Below the pieces are notes generated by a model. That model did not search any database and had not been told where the DNA came from. It worked only from the letters and a program-made list of their open reading frames with translations. Positions 17,526 through 23,404 of a stretch of DNA of 36,593 bases are shown in pieces. The stretch lies in IMG/VR virus record IMGVR_UViG_3300042934_000223, positions 1-36,593 of that record; one strand, given 5' to 3'. Each line of letters opens with the position of its first letter. Within the stretch, counting starts at the first letter, position 1. The DNA is from a virus. A program made the position numbers and the translations under genes.

Positions 17526-17566
17526 CCTTATATTTATATAATATAAGAGTGCGGAAGCAATTGCAC
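17526..17566 (-). promoter_or_regulatory. Candidate promoter of the late (terminase) operon
   Basis: Minus strand reads GTGCA, 16 nt, then TATATTATATAAATA and an AAGGAGG. The same arrangement with identical spacing is found before the HNH-HTH gene at 24927. The resulting leader to the terminase start is about 110 nt and contains an AGGAGG with no gene close behind it. Confidence 0.6.
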
Positions 17567-17699
17567 ATGGGAGAGACAGGAAATTTCAATATATTTTAGG
17601 CTCGACTGAAACCGACCGAACATCTTCCAGGATAATCACTACAGTATTCTTAGTCTTCTTATTAGGCTACTTGTTTATGGGGTGTTTGGCAAGGCGGAG

Positions 17700-17741
17700 T
17701 GGGCCTATCAATCTAGTAAGCTAGCCCATTTTGATATTTTT
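17700..17741 (+). terminator. Hairpin with T-tract upstream of SASP gene
   Basis: TGGGC-C-TA pairs with TAGCCCA around a 14-nt loop and is followed by TTTTGATATTTTT. It looks like a factor-independent terminator in plus orientation, but no plus-strand gene precedes it. It may insulate the SASP gene from read-through. Confidence 0.45.
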
Positions 17742-17762
17742 AAAAATAGTTTTTGATTTTTG

Positions 17763-17792
17763 GTATAAATTTTAGCATTTAGGGTAATAATA
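17763..17792 (+). promoter_or_regulatory. Candidate forespore-type promoter of the SASP gene
   Basis: GTATA (17763-17767), 15 nt, then GGTAATAATA (17783-17792). The second element fits the remembered sigma-F type -10 pattern GGNRANAMTW exactly and the first fits GYWTA; spacing is one base shorter than usual. An alternative sigma-A reading is the extended -10 TGGTATAAAT at 17761-17770. Confidence 0.35.
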
Positions 17793-17834
17793 ATAAAGTA
17801 AGACAAATCAAATTCAAAGGAGTTGTTAGGCTAC

Positions 17835-18233
17835 ATGCCGAGACGTGGAGGTAGACATTACGTACTGGTTAAGGGTGCTGAACGTGCTATGGAGGCTTTC
17901 AAGATTGAAATTGCGAAAGACCTGGGGCTATTTCACAAAATTACCGAGGATGGGTCGTATAAAGGCCTCACGACGCTAGAAGTAGGTCAAATCGGTGGTG
18001 AAATGGTACGGAGAATGCAAGCTGCTGGCGAATTTGCAATTAAAGCACGCTTCGATATGGGAGAGCAACGGCTAATGCCCCCAGAAGTAATGCCAGACCC
18101 AAGAGCCGTACGCGAAGTTACGAATAATGGGAATCCGACATTGCATGTAACCGGAGACGTACACGATGCACCTGCTAGCGGACAACAATTTGCCAAGAAA
18201 GACGGCAAGCAAGACCAGCCACCAATTCACTGA
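17835..18233 (+). CDS. Small acid-soluble spore protein, alpha/beta type, with C-terminal extension
   Basis: A 132-residue protein starting MPRRGGRHYVLVKG. Residues 10-70 follow the alpha/beta SASP pattern: VKGAERAMEAFKIEIAKDLG corresponds to the family helix 1 with the EIA site cut by the germination protease, and GQIGGEMVRRMQAAGEFAI to the conserved GGEITKRLVxxAEQ helix 2. Host SASPs are about 60-75 residues. Here a 60-residue tail rich in Pro, Gly and Gln is added. SASPs coat spore DNA and protect it. AAAGGAG lies 12 nt before the ATG; an in-frame TTG at 17823 is too close to it. The gene stands alone between promoter and terminator. Confidence 0.88.
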   Translation: MPRRGGRHYVLVKGAERAMEAFKIEIAKDLGLFHKITEDGSYKGLTTLEVGQIGGEMVRRMQAAGEFAIKARFDMGEQRLMPPEVMPDPRAVREVTNNGNPTLHVTGDVHDAPASGQQFAKKDGKQDQPPIH

Positions 18234-18300
18234 GCGTACCAGGGTGGTGTGCTTGGCTGCGAAGCTAGGCTGCCGCGACGATTCTGGCAAGTTGCCTATA
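18234..18300 (+). repeat. Post-stop GTACCAGG element, copy A
   Basis: Begins at the SASP stop codon: GCGTACCAGGGTGG, then TGGCTGCGAAGC. Related elements follow the stops at 27520 and 29897. CCAG can pair with CTGG further on, enclosing a GC-rich inner stem. Function unknown. Confidence 0.4.
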
Positions 18301-18401
18301 AGAACGGTGTGCGGACTCCGATCTGCTGTAGGCATGTTGCCTTTAGGTAGGGAACTCTCTTACCGCGATGCTTAACTGATGTTGCTTCAAATTATTTGAC
18401 T

Positions 18402-18451
18402 GACTGCAGGGTTCTAGGTACCTAGGTATAGAACTCTGCAGTCTTTATTTT
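18402..18451 (+). terminator. Strong terminator of the SASP gene
   Basis: GACTGCAGGGTTCTA pairs with TAGAACTCTGCAGTC (15 bp including one G-U) and is followed by TTTATTTT. The loop contains TAGGTACCTA, itself palindromic. It ends the SASP transcript. Confidence 0.88.
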
Positions 18452-18576
18452 GGCAGTTTCCGGGATAATAGGTTTAGCAAGTACATGTGTTTTGTGTTGT
18501 AGATCTGGCAATGGCCCTACGGCCCCGGTGTTTAGCGTGGTACCCGGCCTCTGCTTTATTCCGGGATACGATTAAT

Positions 18577-18607
18577 GGGAGCAACGATTGTACATGTCGC
18601 TGCTCCC
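18577..18607 (-). terminator. Hairpin at 3' end of the 18622 gene
   Basis: Minus strand GGGAGCAGCGA pairs with TCGTTGCTCCC (11 bp with one G-U) around a loop CATGTACAA. There is no T-tract. It is related in sequence to the hairpins at 19590 and 20288. Confidence 0.55.
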
Positions 18608-18621
18608 GATTTGATAGTACC

Positions 18622-18930
18622 TTACGCCCTGACCCTGCCGAACAGATTGTGGAACTCTGCCATGAAGAACGCTGCGGACACTTGGTGATAGAATTTCGTA
18701 AGGAAGGCAGCGACCTCGGTGTAATCCTCTTGCGTTAAATCCCTTCTAGCGTACTCCATGGACAGGTGAGTGAAGCAATACATTTGTGGTGTGATATCAT
18801 CCTCAGGACGACTCACGCGTAGGAACTCTGCATAGCCCTCCCGTAGTATGGTATCGTAAGACCTATTGTCTACCACCATAGCACATGCCACATTGATTAC
18901 GTTATGTCTCTTGACTAAGCTAACTGCCAT
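18622..18930 (-). CDS. Hypothetical protein
   Basis: A 102-residue protein starting MAVSLVKRHNVINVA. The ATG at 18930 is chosen because GAGGAG lies at proper distance; an ATG nine bases earlier abuts that site. It is mostly helical with LTQEDYTEVAAFLTKFYHQV. It has its own promoter (18961-18989) and a 3' hairpin, so it is a single-gene transcript. No family recognised. Confidence 0.75.
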   Translation of the reverse strand: MAVSLVKRHNVINVACAMVVDNRSYDTILREGYAEFLRVSRPEDDITPQMYCFTHLSMEYARRDLTQEDYTEVAAFLTKFYHQVSAAFFMAEFHNLFGRVRA

Positions 18931-18960
18931 CACTATCATCTCCTCTTCTTCTATATATTT

Positions 18961-18989
18961 ATTATACTACATAATAAGAAAGATGTCAC
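18961..18989 (-). promoter_or_regulatory. Sigma-A-type promoter (class 1)
   Basis: Minus strand GTGACA, 17 nt, TATAAT, then AAATATATAGAAG shared with the other class 1 promoters. Drives the 18930 gene. Confidence 0.8.
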
Positions 18990-19145
18990 GTTATATTTAT
19001 TATCTTACTTCCTTAATCTATTGGTCTACGCCACCCTGCCTAAGCAAGTATCTAACCTAAGGATCGTGTGCCCCAACTAGCGGTGGCATCTATCCAATAG
19101 ACAAATGGGTAAATAACCCTACCGGTTAGGGCAGGGTTTAGTACG

Positions 19146-19424
19146 TTACTCCGCGGGATCGGGGTCGCCATTATCGGTATACAGTTCCTCCGTTACCTCC
19201 CAAACCGTTTCCACGGGTACACCGAAGCGCTCCGCTATTTCCTCCACGCCTGCGGGGTGTTTCTCCAAGTACTCCTCTAACAGGTTAAACGCTAAGTACG
19301 CTAAACTATAGTGTAGTGTGTTAAACTCGTACGCTAACCCTAACTGTCCCACGTTAAACTCATCCACGGTGTTAGTTTGTGGGTTGTAGTTACCCGTAAC
19401 CTTTTGGGTATACTTGGTATACAT
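19146..19424 (-). CDS. Hypothetical protein with possible C-terminal HTH
   Basis: A 92-residue acidic protein starting MYTKYTQKVTGN. AAGGTGG lies 8 nt before the ATG; an in-frame GTG 12 nt earlier is within that site. Residues 60-85 (VEEIAERFGVPVETVWEVTEELY) look like a helix-turn-helix, though acidic for a DNA binder. Its own class 1 promoter lies upstream. Function unknown. Confidence 0.72.
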   Translation of the reverse strand: MYTKYTQKVTGNYNPQTNTVDEFNVGQLGLAYEFNTLHYSLAYLAFNLLEEYLEKHPAGVEEIAERFGVPVETVWEVTEELYTDNGDPDPAE

Positions 19425-19481
19425 AATTATTACCACCTTATTTAGTTTTTAGTAAGTTATTTACTTACTTACTATATATTT

Positions 19482-19510
19482 ATTATAACATATAACGTAG
19501 TGATTTGCAA
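19482..19510 (-). promoter_or_regulatory. Sigma-A-type promoter (class 1)
   Basis: Minus strand TTGCAA, 17 nt, TATAAT followed by AAATATATAGTAAG. Drives the 19424 gene. Confidence 0.8.
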
Positions 19511-19535
19511 CAGGGGTTTCACACAATACAGTACT

Positions 19536-19565
19536 CCAGTGTGTCGTCAATTACCGTGTTAACGG
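19536..19565 (+). repeat. CCAGTGT..TTACCG repeat, copy 1
   Basis: Reads CCAGTGTGTCGTCAATTACC then GTGTTAACGG. Related copies lie at 20095-20120 and 21926-21953. Confidence 0.5.
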
Positions 19566-19589
19566 TGGACACTATGTAGCGAAAGAAAA

Positions 19590-19620
19590 GATAGGAGCTC
19601 TCTCGAGTTGAGCTCCTACC
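19590..19620 (-). terminator. Terminator of the 19635 gene
   Basis: Minus strand GGTAGGAGCTC pairs with GAGCTCCTATC (11 bp with one G-U) around a 9-nt loop and is followed by TTTTCTTTC. Confidence 0.82.
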
Positions 19621-19634
19621 GATTTGAGCGTTAC

Positions 19635-19943
19635 TTACTTATTGAACCGTTCGAGTATTTCGAAATTAACTTGTGAAATCATCGATACTATGAAAGTGTA
19701 CTCTTCGAAGAAATGAAACACTACGTTCGGATCGTTATCATCTGCAGAAAGTATAGCGTGTGAGTATTCGTTAACAACGTTCAAGTTGTTAGTTAATATA
19801 CGTTGATACGCTTTTAACGTTTCTACAGCTACTAACGATAAGTTAGAATCGAATATTTCGAACTCTGCGTTAATTCTATCTAACTCCTCACTTACTAATC
19901 GAACGTCGCTACGATAATTTTCGTTAATTTCTTGCATCTTCAT
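19635..19943 (-). CDS. Hypothetical helical protein
   Basis: A 102-residue protein starting MKMQEINENYRSDVRLV. It is nearly all helix with heptad-like hydrophobic spacing, so possibly a coiled coil or small helical bundle. GAGGAG precedes the ATG. A class 1 promoter and a terminator enclose it as a single-gene unit. No family recognised. Confidence 0.75.
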   Translation of the reverse strand: MKMQEINENYRSDVRLVSEELDRINAEFEIFDSNLSLVAVETLKAYQRILTNNLNVVNEYSHAILSADDNDPNVVFHFFEEYTFIVSMISQVNFEILERFNK

Positions 19944-19974
19944 TATAACTCATCTCCTCATCTTTTATATATTT

Positions 19975-20003
19975 ATTATAACTTATTATTGAGAAGAAAT
20001 CAA
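19975..20003 (-). promoter_or_regulatory. Sigma-A-type promoter (class 1)
   Basis: Minus strand TTGATT, 17 nt, TATAAT then AAATATATAAAAG. Drives the 19943 gene. Confidence 0.8.
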
Positions 20004-20328
20004 GTGGTGTTTCCCAACTTACAGTATTAACGTATTAACGCGGTAATGCGTTACTACTTTAGTAGATTACCGTGTTACTGGATTACTAGGACGTCCAGTG
20101 TTTCGTTGATTACCGCATGAAAGGGTTAACTCGTTAACCCGTTAAAACGGTGGCCATCGACCCCCGGAGGGTGTAGTTGAGGAACGGGTTAACCGTTTCC
20201 CTTCTGACCCGCAGCCACGCCGGCCTTTCTCCGAGGAACCTGTGAAACCGTAACACTTTCCTCCGTTACACGATAGGGCGAACAAAAAGATAGAAGCGAT
20301 TGTACATTTCGCTCCTATCTATTTGATA
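20004..20328. repeat. Repeat- and palindrome-rich intergenic region
   Basis: No gene is supported. CGGTAAT...CTACT-TT-AGTAG-ATTACCG forms a 12-bp cruciform-like structure at 20041-20072. Copy 2 of the CCAGTGT repeat is at 20095-20120. GGGTTAAC-TC-GTTAACCC is a perfect inverted repeat at 20123-20140. GGAACGGGTTAACCGTTTC and a CTCCGAGGA segment recur at 20954-20982 in altered order. The region ends in the terminator of the next gene. Confidence 0.6.
20288..20320 (-). terminator. Terminator of the 20329 HTH gene
   Basis: Minus strand AGATAGGAGCGA pairs with TCGCTTCTATCT (12 bp with one G-U), loop AATGTACAA type, followed by TTTTTG. Confidence 0.85.
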
Positions 20329-20724
20329 CTATTCTGCTTTTTGTTCGTCACTTTCCGTTTGAACGGCAGGTACATTTTGTAATTTATACTGTTTTAATAC
20401 GTTGTGTACGTAATTATAGTTAGTTGACAATTCGATAGATATTTCTTTATTACTCTTACCTTTCAAAAACATCGCAATGATTAAATCCTTCTTAACGTTC
20501 TTTTCTTCAGCTACTAGCTCTATCTTATTCATGTTCACATAGTTAGATACTACATTATAGACGAAATTGTATCTAACATCCATTACTACCGAAATTTCCT
20601 TTACGTTCATTCCGATATCGAATAAGTTTTTCATCTTTTCTGACTTTGAGGTAGTTTCGTTCGAAGTGATAGCGGCGATCATTTTTTCAGTGACTTTCTT
20701 TTCGTTAGCGATATTCTTTTTCAT
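20329..20724 (-). CDS. Tandem helix-turn-helix protein, family member 1
   Basis: A 131-residue protein starting MKKNIANEKKV; ATG 20724 has AAAGG 9 nt upstream. It contains two similar HTH units. The first is SEKMKNLFDIGMNVKEISVV then RYNFVYNVVSNYV; the second is KKDLIIAMFLKGKSNKEISI then NYNYVHNVLKQY. The same double unit occurs in the 22619 protein and single units in the 21263 and 24927 proteins. It is probably a DNA-binding regulator. It is transcribed from its own class 1 promoter. The target is unknown; palindromes in the neighbouring spacers are candidates. Confidence 0.8.
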   Translation of the reverse strand: MKKNIANEKKVTEKMIAAITSNETTSKSEKMKNLFDIGMNVKEISVVMDVRYNFVYNVVSNYVNMNKIELVAEEKNVKKDLIIAMFLKGKSNKEISIELSTNYNYVHNVLKQYKLQNVPAVQTESDEQKAE

Positions 20725-20782
20725 AGTTATCATCCTTTTAATAGTATTTAGAAGATGTTTTTCTCATCTCTTCTATATATTT

Positions 20783-20811
20783 ATTATACTACATAACACG
20801 CTACTTTTCAC
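20783..20811 (-). promoter_or_regulatory. Sigma-A-type promoter (class 1)
   Basis: Minus strand GTGAAA, 17 nt, TATAAT then AAATATATAGAAG. Drives the 20724 HTH gene, with a leader of about 50 nt. Confidence 0.78.
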
Positions 20812-20994
20812 GCTGTTTCGCACTGTAAGTTCGGAAACACTAGGACGCGACTCGTTTAATCGGGGAAACCGTTACTGTGTAACAGCAGAAACATATTATG
20901 TTTAATGGATTAACGTGTTTAAGGTTTACTCGACGACACAGGGAGCGTCCTGGTGGAACGGAGGAACCGTTTCTCCGAGGACACACTGAAGCCG

Positions 20995-21023
20995 TTGATA
21001 TCTTAGAGATTCTGTGATATAAT
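20995..21023 (+). promoter_or_regulatory. Sigma-A-type promoter of the 21263 operon
   Basis: TTGATA (20995-21000), 17 nt, TATAAT (21018-21023). The downstream sequence differs from class 1. It gives a long leader before the 21263 gene. Confidence 0.8.
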
Positions 21024-21194
21024 TAAATTAAGAAGTAAGGAAGAGTTTCCAAGATTAACGAGATCCCCTTAGACCCGCTTACCAAATTCCTCGTATCCCC
21101 CACGACCTACAGGAAGCTCCCCGATTCCCGCGGGAAACGTTTAATGGAGTAATCCGTTACTCACTTCTTCACCTAACTTGGCAACCGCCTTTAA

Positions 21195-21218
21195 GCCCTA
21201 TAAAACGTCAGCAATTGA
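21195..21218. repeat. CCTATAAAACG repeat
   Basis: GCCCTATAAAACGTCAGCA then ATTGA; matches the family seen at 22044, 22079, 24734, 24769 and 25893. Confidence 0.55.
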
Positions 21219-21262
21219 TTTCGACGGGGGCGAGGTTGTAATAATCTAAGGGAGTGTTGAAG

Positions 21263-21472
21263 ATGGCAGTAACAGGAGCAAAGTTGTCGAAGTCGGAACA
21301 AATTAGGAGAATGTTTGACGCGGGTATGACCGTGGCAGATATTGCTAACGTCATGCACATTCGTTATCAGTTCGCGTACAACGTGGTCTCCTATCACATC
21401 AAGAGCAAGGGGGGTGTAAGTGATGCTCCTCGGACTGATTATGATAGCAATGTTCGTCGGGATGTGTGTTAA
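21263..21472 (+). CDS. Single helix-turn-helix protein, family member 2
   Basis: A 69-residue protein starting MAVTGAKLSKSEQIRRMF. The ATG at 21263 follows GGGAG by 8 nt; in-frame GTG and TTG codons just before are less well placed. One HTH unit: SEQIRRMFDAGMTVADIANV then RYQFAYNVVSYHI. It is probably a small DNA-binding protein. The tail overlaps the next gene by 50 bp. Confidence 0.78.
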   Translation: MAVTGAKLSKSEQIRRMFDAGMTVADIANVMHIRYQFAYNVVSYHIKSKGGVSDAPRTDYDSNVRRDVC

Positions 21473-21638
21473 CGAGCAGACCAAAAGACATTGCCGTAAA
21501 GGTCAACATGTGTGGAAGCCCTACGGACCACACAGAATGGAATGCAAACATTGTCATGCACTAACCGGTATTATTCCACCTTCTCCTACTAATATCTACG
21601 AATACCCGACAACAGTGCGACGTTACCGGCCTATGTAA
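21423..21638 (+). CDS. Membrane-anchored zinc-ribbon miniprotein, paralogue 1
   Basis: A 71-residue protein starting MLLGLIMIAMFVGMCV (one transmembrane segment, residues 1-15). A basic CRKGQHVWKPYGPHRM region is followed by CKHCH, giving a likely zinc-binding ribbon. The protein at 30720 has the same layout and the same HxWKP motif. GGGGGG lies 8 nt before the ATG. Function unknown; it may be anchored on the cytoplasmic side. Confidence 0.75.
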   Translation: MLLGLIMIAMFVGMCVNEQTKRHCRKGQHVWKPYGPHRMECKHCHALTGIIPPSPTNIYEYPTTVRRYRPM

Positions 21639-21649
21639 GCATTCCCGCG

Positions 21650-21671
21650 GAGGGTACCGTCAGGTACCCTC
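21650..21671 (+). terminator. Perfect tetraloop hairpin between genes
   Basis: GAGGGTACC pairs with GGTACCCTC around GTCA. There is no T-tract, so it may be an attenuator or RNA processing site inside the 21263-21921 operon. Confidence 0.5.
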
Positions 21672-21690
21672 TTATCTAAGGAGGATACCT

Positions 21691-21921
21691 ATGAAAAGAT
21701 TGGTTAATTGGGTACTAGATCGCCTGTTTCCCGTAGTAACGCCTTCCATTAGTCCACCAAGACCCGTTAGACCACAGGAATTGAACATAACGTTCCATAA
21801 TGTAGTAACCTACGTGCCGATACGTGAGGAAAAGCCAGTAGCTGCTGTATTTTCGATAGAAGACCGCAGAAAAGCGGAATTCCGCGTATGGAGGGAGAAT
21901 AACGCCCGTTTATTCGCCTAG
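21691..21921 (+). CDS. Hypothetical protein
   Basis: A 76-residue protein starting MKRLVNWVLDRLFPVV, with AAGGAGG 7 nt upstream. An amphipathic or membrane-seeking N-terminal helix is followed by a Pro-rich stretch (PSISPPRPVRPQ) and a charged C-terminal helix (RRKAEFRVWRENNARLF). No family recognised. Last gene of the plus-strand operon. Confidence 0.7.
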   Translation: MKRLVNWVLDRLFPVVTPSISPPRPVRPQELNITFHNVVTYVPIREEKPVAAVFSIEDRRKAEFRVWRENNARLFA

Positions 21922-21925
21922 GACG

Positions 21926-21953
21926 CTGGGTGTTTCATGGATTACCGTATTAA
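21926..21953 (+). repeat. CCAGTGT..TTACCG repeat, copy 3
   Basis: CTGGGTGTTTCATGGATTACC then GTATTAA, directly after a stop codon. It is the least conserved of the three copies. Confidence 0.45.
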
Positions 21954-22015
21954 TTTACTAAACATTGGGAGGTTGGTTGGGTTTCCCTTATTCCCGTTTT
22001 ACCGCCCTAAGCCTT

Positions 22016-22150
22016 GCCGGCCCATCTCCGCCGCCCAACATATGGCCTATTAAAACGCCTGCTATTGACCTAACTAACGGCCTATTAAAACGCCACGCCT
22101 CTCGCTCCCCACGCGGGGCCCAACAGGGACGCCCATGAAAACGCCAAAAA
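22016..22150. repeat. Composite intergenic repeat block 1
   Basis: GCCGGCCCATCTCCGCCGCCC is followed by two GGCCTATTAAAACGCC units starting at 22044 and 22079 (35 bp apart), then GGCCCAACAGGGACG and a further GAAAACGCC. The block lies between the 3' ends of convergent genes. Blocks 2 and 3 repeat its parts in a similar order. Confidence 0.65.
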
Positions 22151-22180
22151 GACCCCCCGCAGGAGGTCATCGTAGTGGTC

Positions 22181-22420
22181 TTAACCCTCGGTCATCTTAT
22201 CCAGGTCCTCCATGAGGTATTCCATCTGGGACTGATCGAGTTCCATGCCAAACTTACGGTCAACATAGCGGGCTAGGACAACAACTGTTATGTCATCGTA
22301 GGTCCCATCAGCCACCAGGTACTCCCACAACTCAGCCGGATCTTTAAGCGCATCGAATACTACCAGCACGTCCTTCAATTGGTCCTCAGTAAGTGGGCGA
22401 TTAGGTATAGGTTTAGCCAT
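22181..22420 (-). CDS. Hypothetical acidic protein
   Basis: A 79-residue protein starting MAKPIPNRPLTEDQLKDVL. It is acidic and helical (LDQSQMEYLMEDLDKMTEG at the end). ATG 22420 fits GAGAGG at 9 nt; an ATG nine bases earlier abuts it. It has its own promoter with an inverted repeat just upstream of -35. No family recognised. Confidence 0.72.
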   Translation of the reverse strand: MAKPIPNRPLTEDQLKDVLVVFDALKDPAELWEYLVADGTYDDITVVVLARYVDRKFGMELDQSQMEYLMEDLDKMTEG

Positions 22421-22453
22421 TATAAACATCCTCTCTTTATTTGGTATACCTTA

Positions 22454-22499
22454 ATTATATAGCATAACCATACCCGGTGTCAACGGTGAATTTTCACCG
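22454..22499 (-). promoter_or_regulatory. Promoter with overlapping inverted repeat
   Basis: Minus strand TTGACA (22483-22478), 18 nt, TATAAT (22459-22454). Immediately upstream, CGGTGAA-TT-TTCACCG (22484-22499 on plus) is a 7-bp inverted repeat that could be an operator for an HTH protein encoded nearby. Confidence 0.65.
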
Positions 22500-22532
22500 G
22501 AAGCCTCCGCGTAATTTATTTTCAAAATAACG

Positions 22533-22561
22533 TTGATATCTGTTTTGTTGTGTAGTATAAT
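22533..22561 (+). promoter_or_regulatory. Sigma-A-type promoter (class 1)
   Basis: TTGATA, 17 nt, TATAAT then ATAAATATAGAAGG. Drives the 22619 HTH gene; the leader is about 50 nt. Confidence 0.82.
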
Positions 22562-22618
22562 ATAAATATAGAAGGAAACAAACATTCCTTCAAATAAAAT
22601 ATAAAGGTGGAACACACA

Positions 22619-23086
22619 ATGCAAAAAGCTATGGAAATCAACGTTAAGACCCAACAGAAAGCCTCTGAGAAGATTCTCGCCGACACAACTACCAGCAAGT
22701 CCCAGAAAATGAAGGACCTGTTCGACCTGGGTTTCGAAGTTAAGACCATCTCAGAAACCATGCAAGTGCGGTACAACTTCGCCTACAACGTAATTTCCAA
22801 CTACGTCAACATGAATAAGATTGAATTGGTACAAACGGAGAAGTCCGGCAAGAAAGAACAAATCATTGCGCTCCACAAGGCCGGCAAGACGAACAAGGAG
22901 ATCAGCATTGAGCTCGCCACCAACTACAACTACGTGTTCAACGTTTTGAAAACCTACAAAGCATCCCTGCCTAAGCTCACCATCGACTTGACCAAAATCA
23001 ACATCGACAAAGAAGTTCACGCTGAAGACCCGGCAGAAGATCAAACAGAAGACCAAACAGAAGTACCTACAGAAGAAACCAAATAA
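22619..23086 (+). CDS. Tandem helix-turn-helix protein, family member 3
   Basis: A 155-residue protein starting MQKAMEINVKTQQK; ATG 22619 has AAAGGTGG 8 nt upstream. Two HTH units correspond one to one with those of the 20329 protein: SQKMKDLFDLGFEVKTISET then RYNFAYNVISNYV, and KKEQIIALHKAGKTNKEISI then NYNYVFNVLKTY. The C-terminal 35 residues are an acidic repeat (AEDQTEDQTEVPTEE). It is probably a DNA-binding regulator. It is a single-gene transcript ended at 23219-23243. It is more GC-rich in third positions than its paralogue. Confidence 0.82.
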   Translation: MQKAMEINVKTQQKASEKILADTTTSKSQKMKDLFDLGFEVKTISETMQVRYNFAYNVISNYVNMNKIELVQTEKSGKKEQIIALHKAGKTNKEISIELATNYNYVFNVLKTYKASLPKLTIDLTKINIDKEVHAEDPAEDQTEDQTEVPTEETK

Positions 23087-23404
23087 GAAAACCCGCCAAC
23101 CATCCTAAATGGGGGTTAGAGATAACCCCCGAAGATGGGGAGGTAAGGCGGAAGGAGGTACTGCGCCCACCCCTGGTATCCATCGAATACCGAACAACCC
23201 CTATAGTAACGTCCTCATAGCCCACCTCAATTGGGCTCTTTTTATACTCCCCACGTCCCAACTGGGCCGCCCAACAGGGACGACCGGACGAATCAGCCCC
23301 GGCCCATCTCCTTGGCCCATAAAACGCCCATTAAAACGCACAACAATGCGCCCATCCCGTAGGAAAGGCGCCATATTAAGCCTATTAAAACAAACTGGGT
23401 TGAC
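23087..23404. other. Structured 3' region and composite repeat block 2
   Basis: After the HTH stop, GGGGGTTA-GAGA-TAACCCCC forms a strong hairpin nested in a longer imperfect stem (CCGCCAACCATC with GATGGGGAGGTAAGGCGG). Then comes a terminator (23219-23243), then repeat block 2: GCCCAACAGGGACG, GGCCCATCTCC (23301) and CCCATAAAACG/CCCATTAAAACG/CCTATTAAAAC units at 23314, 23325 and 23381. No gene supported. Confidence 0.6.
23219..23243 (+). terminator. Terminator of the 22619 HTH gene
   Basis: AGCCCA-CCTCAAT-TGGGCT followed by CTTTTTAT. Confidence 0.78.

Larger units (their letters stand above)
17418..17822. other. Intergenic region between terminase and SASP genes
   Basis: A divergent spacer of 405 bp. 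It holds the late operon promoter with its leader, a plus-strand hairpin with T-tract (17700-17741) and the candidate SASP promoter. A cos or pac site could lie here, but none can be recognised by eye. Confidence 0.6.
18234..18621. other. Gene-poor stretch between SASP and the next gene
   Basis: Holds the post-stop element, the SASP terminator and the hairpin that closes the convergent minus-strand gene (18577-18607). No further gene is supported. Confidence 0.6.
20734..21262. other. Divergent spacer between two HTH genes
   Basis: It holds two divergent promoters and then a plus-strand leader of about 230 nt. The leader carries a TTCCCGCGGGAA palindrome (21124-21135), a GAGTAA-TCCG-TTACTC hairpin and one CCTATAAAACG repeat (21195-21218). 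No gene is supported in it. Confidence 0.6.

Noticed and set aside
17418-17822. Packaging (cos or pac) site
   Set aside because: Such a site is expected near the terminase genes, but no recognisable repeat or nick pattern can be assigned by eye.
18234-18375. tRNA-like or coding extension after the SASP stop
   Set aside because: No cloverleaf or T-loop GGTTCGA pattern is present; frames through the element are short and lack ribosome binding sites.
19061-19145. Terminator for the 19146 gene
   Set aside because: Only short CCCTA/TAGGG pairings with no T-tract are visible; weaker than the other gene ends.
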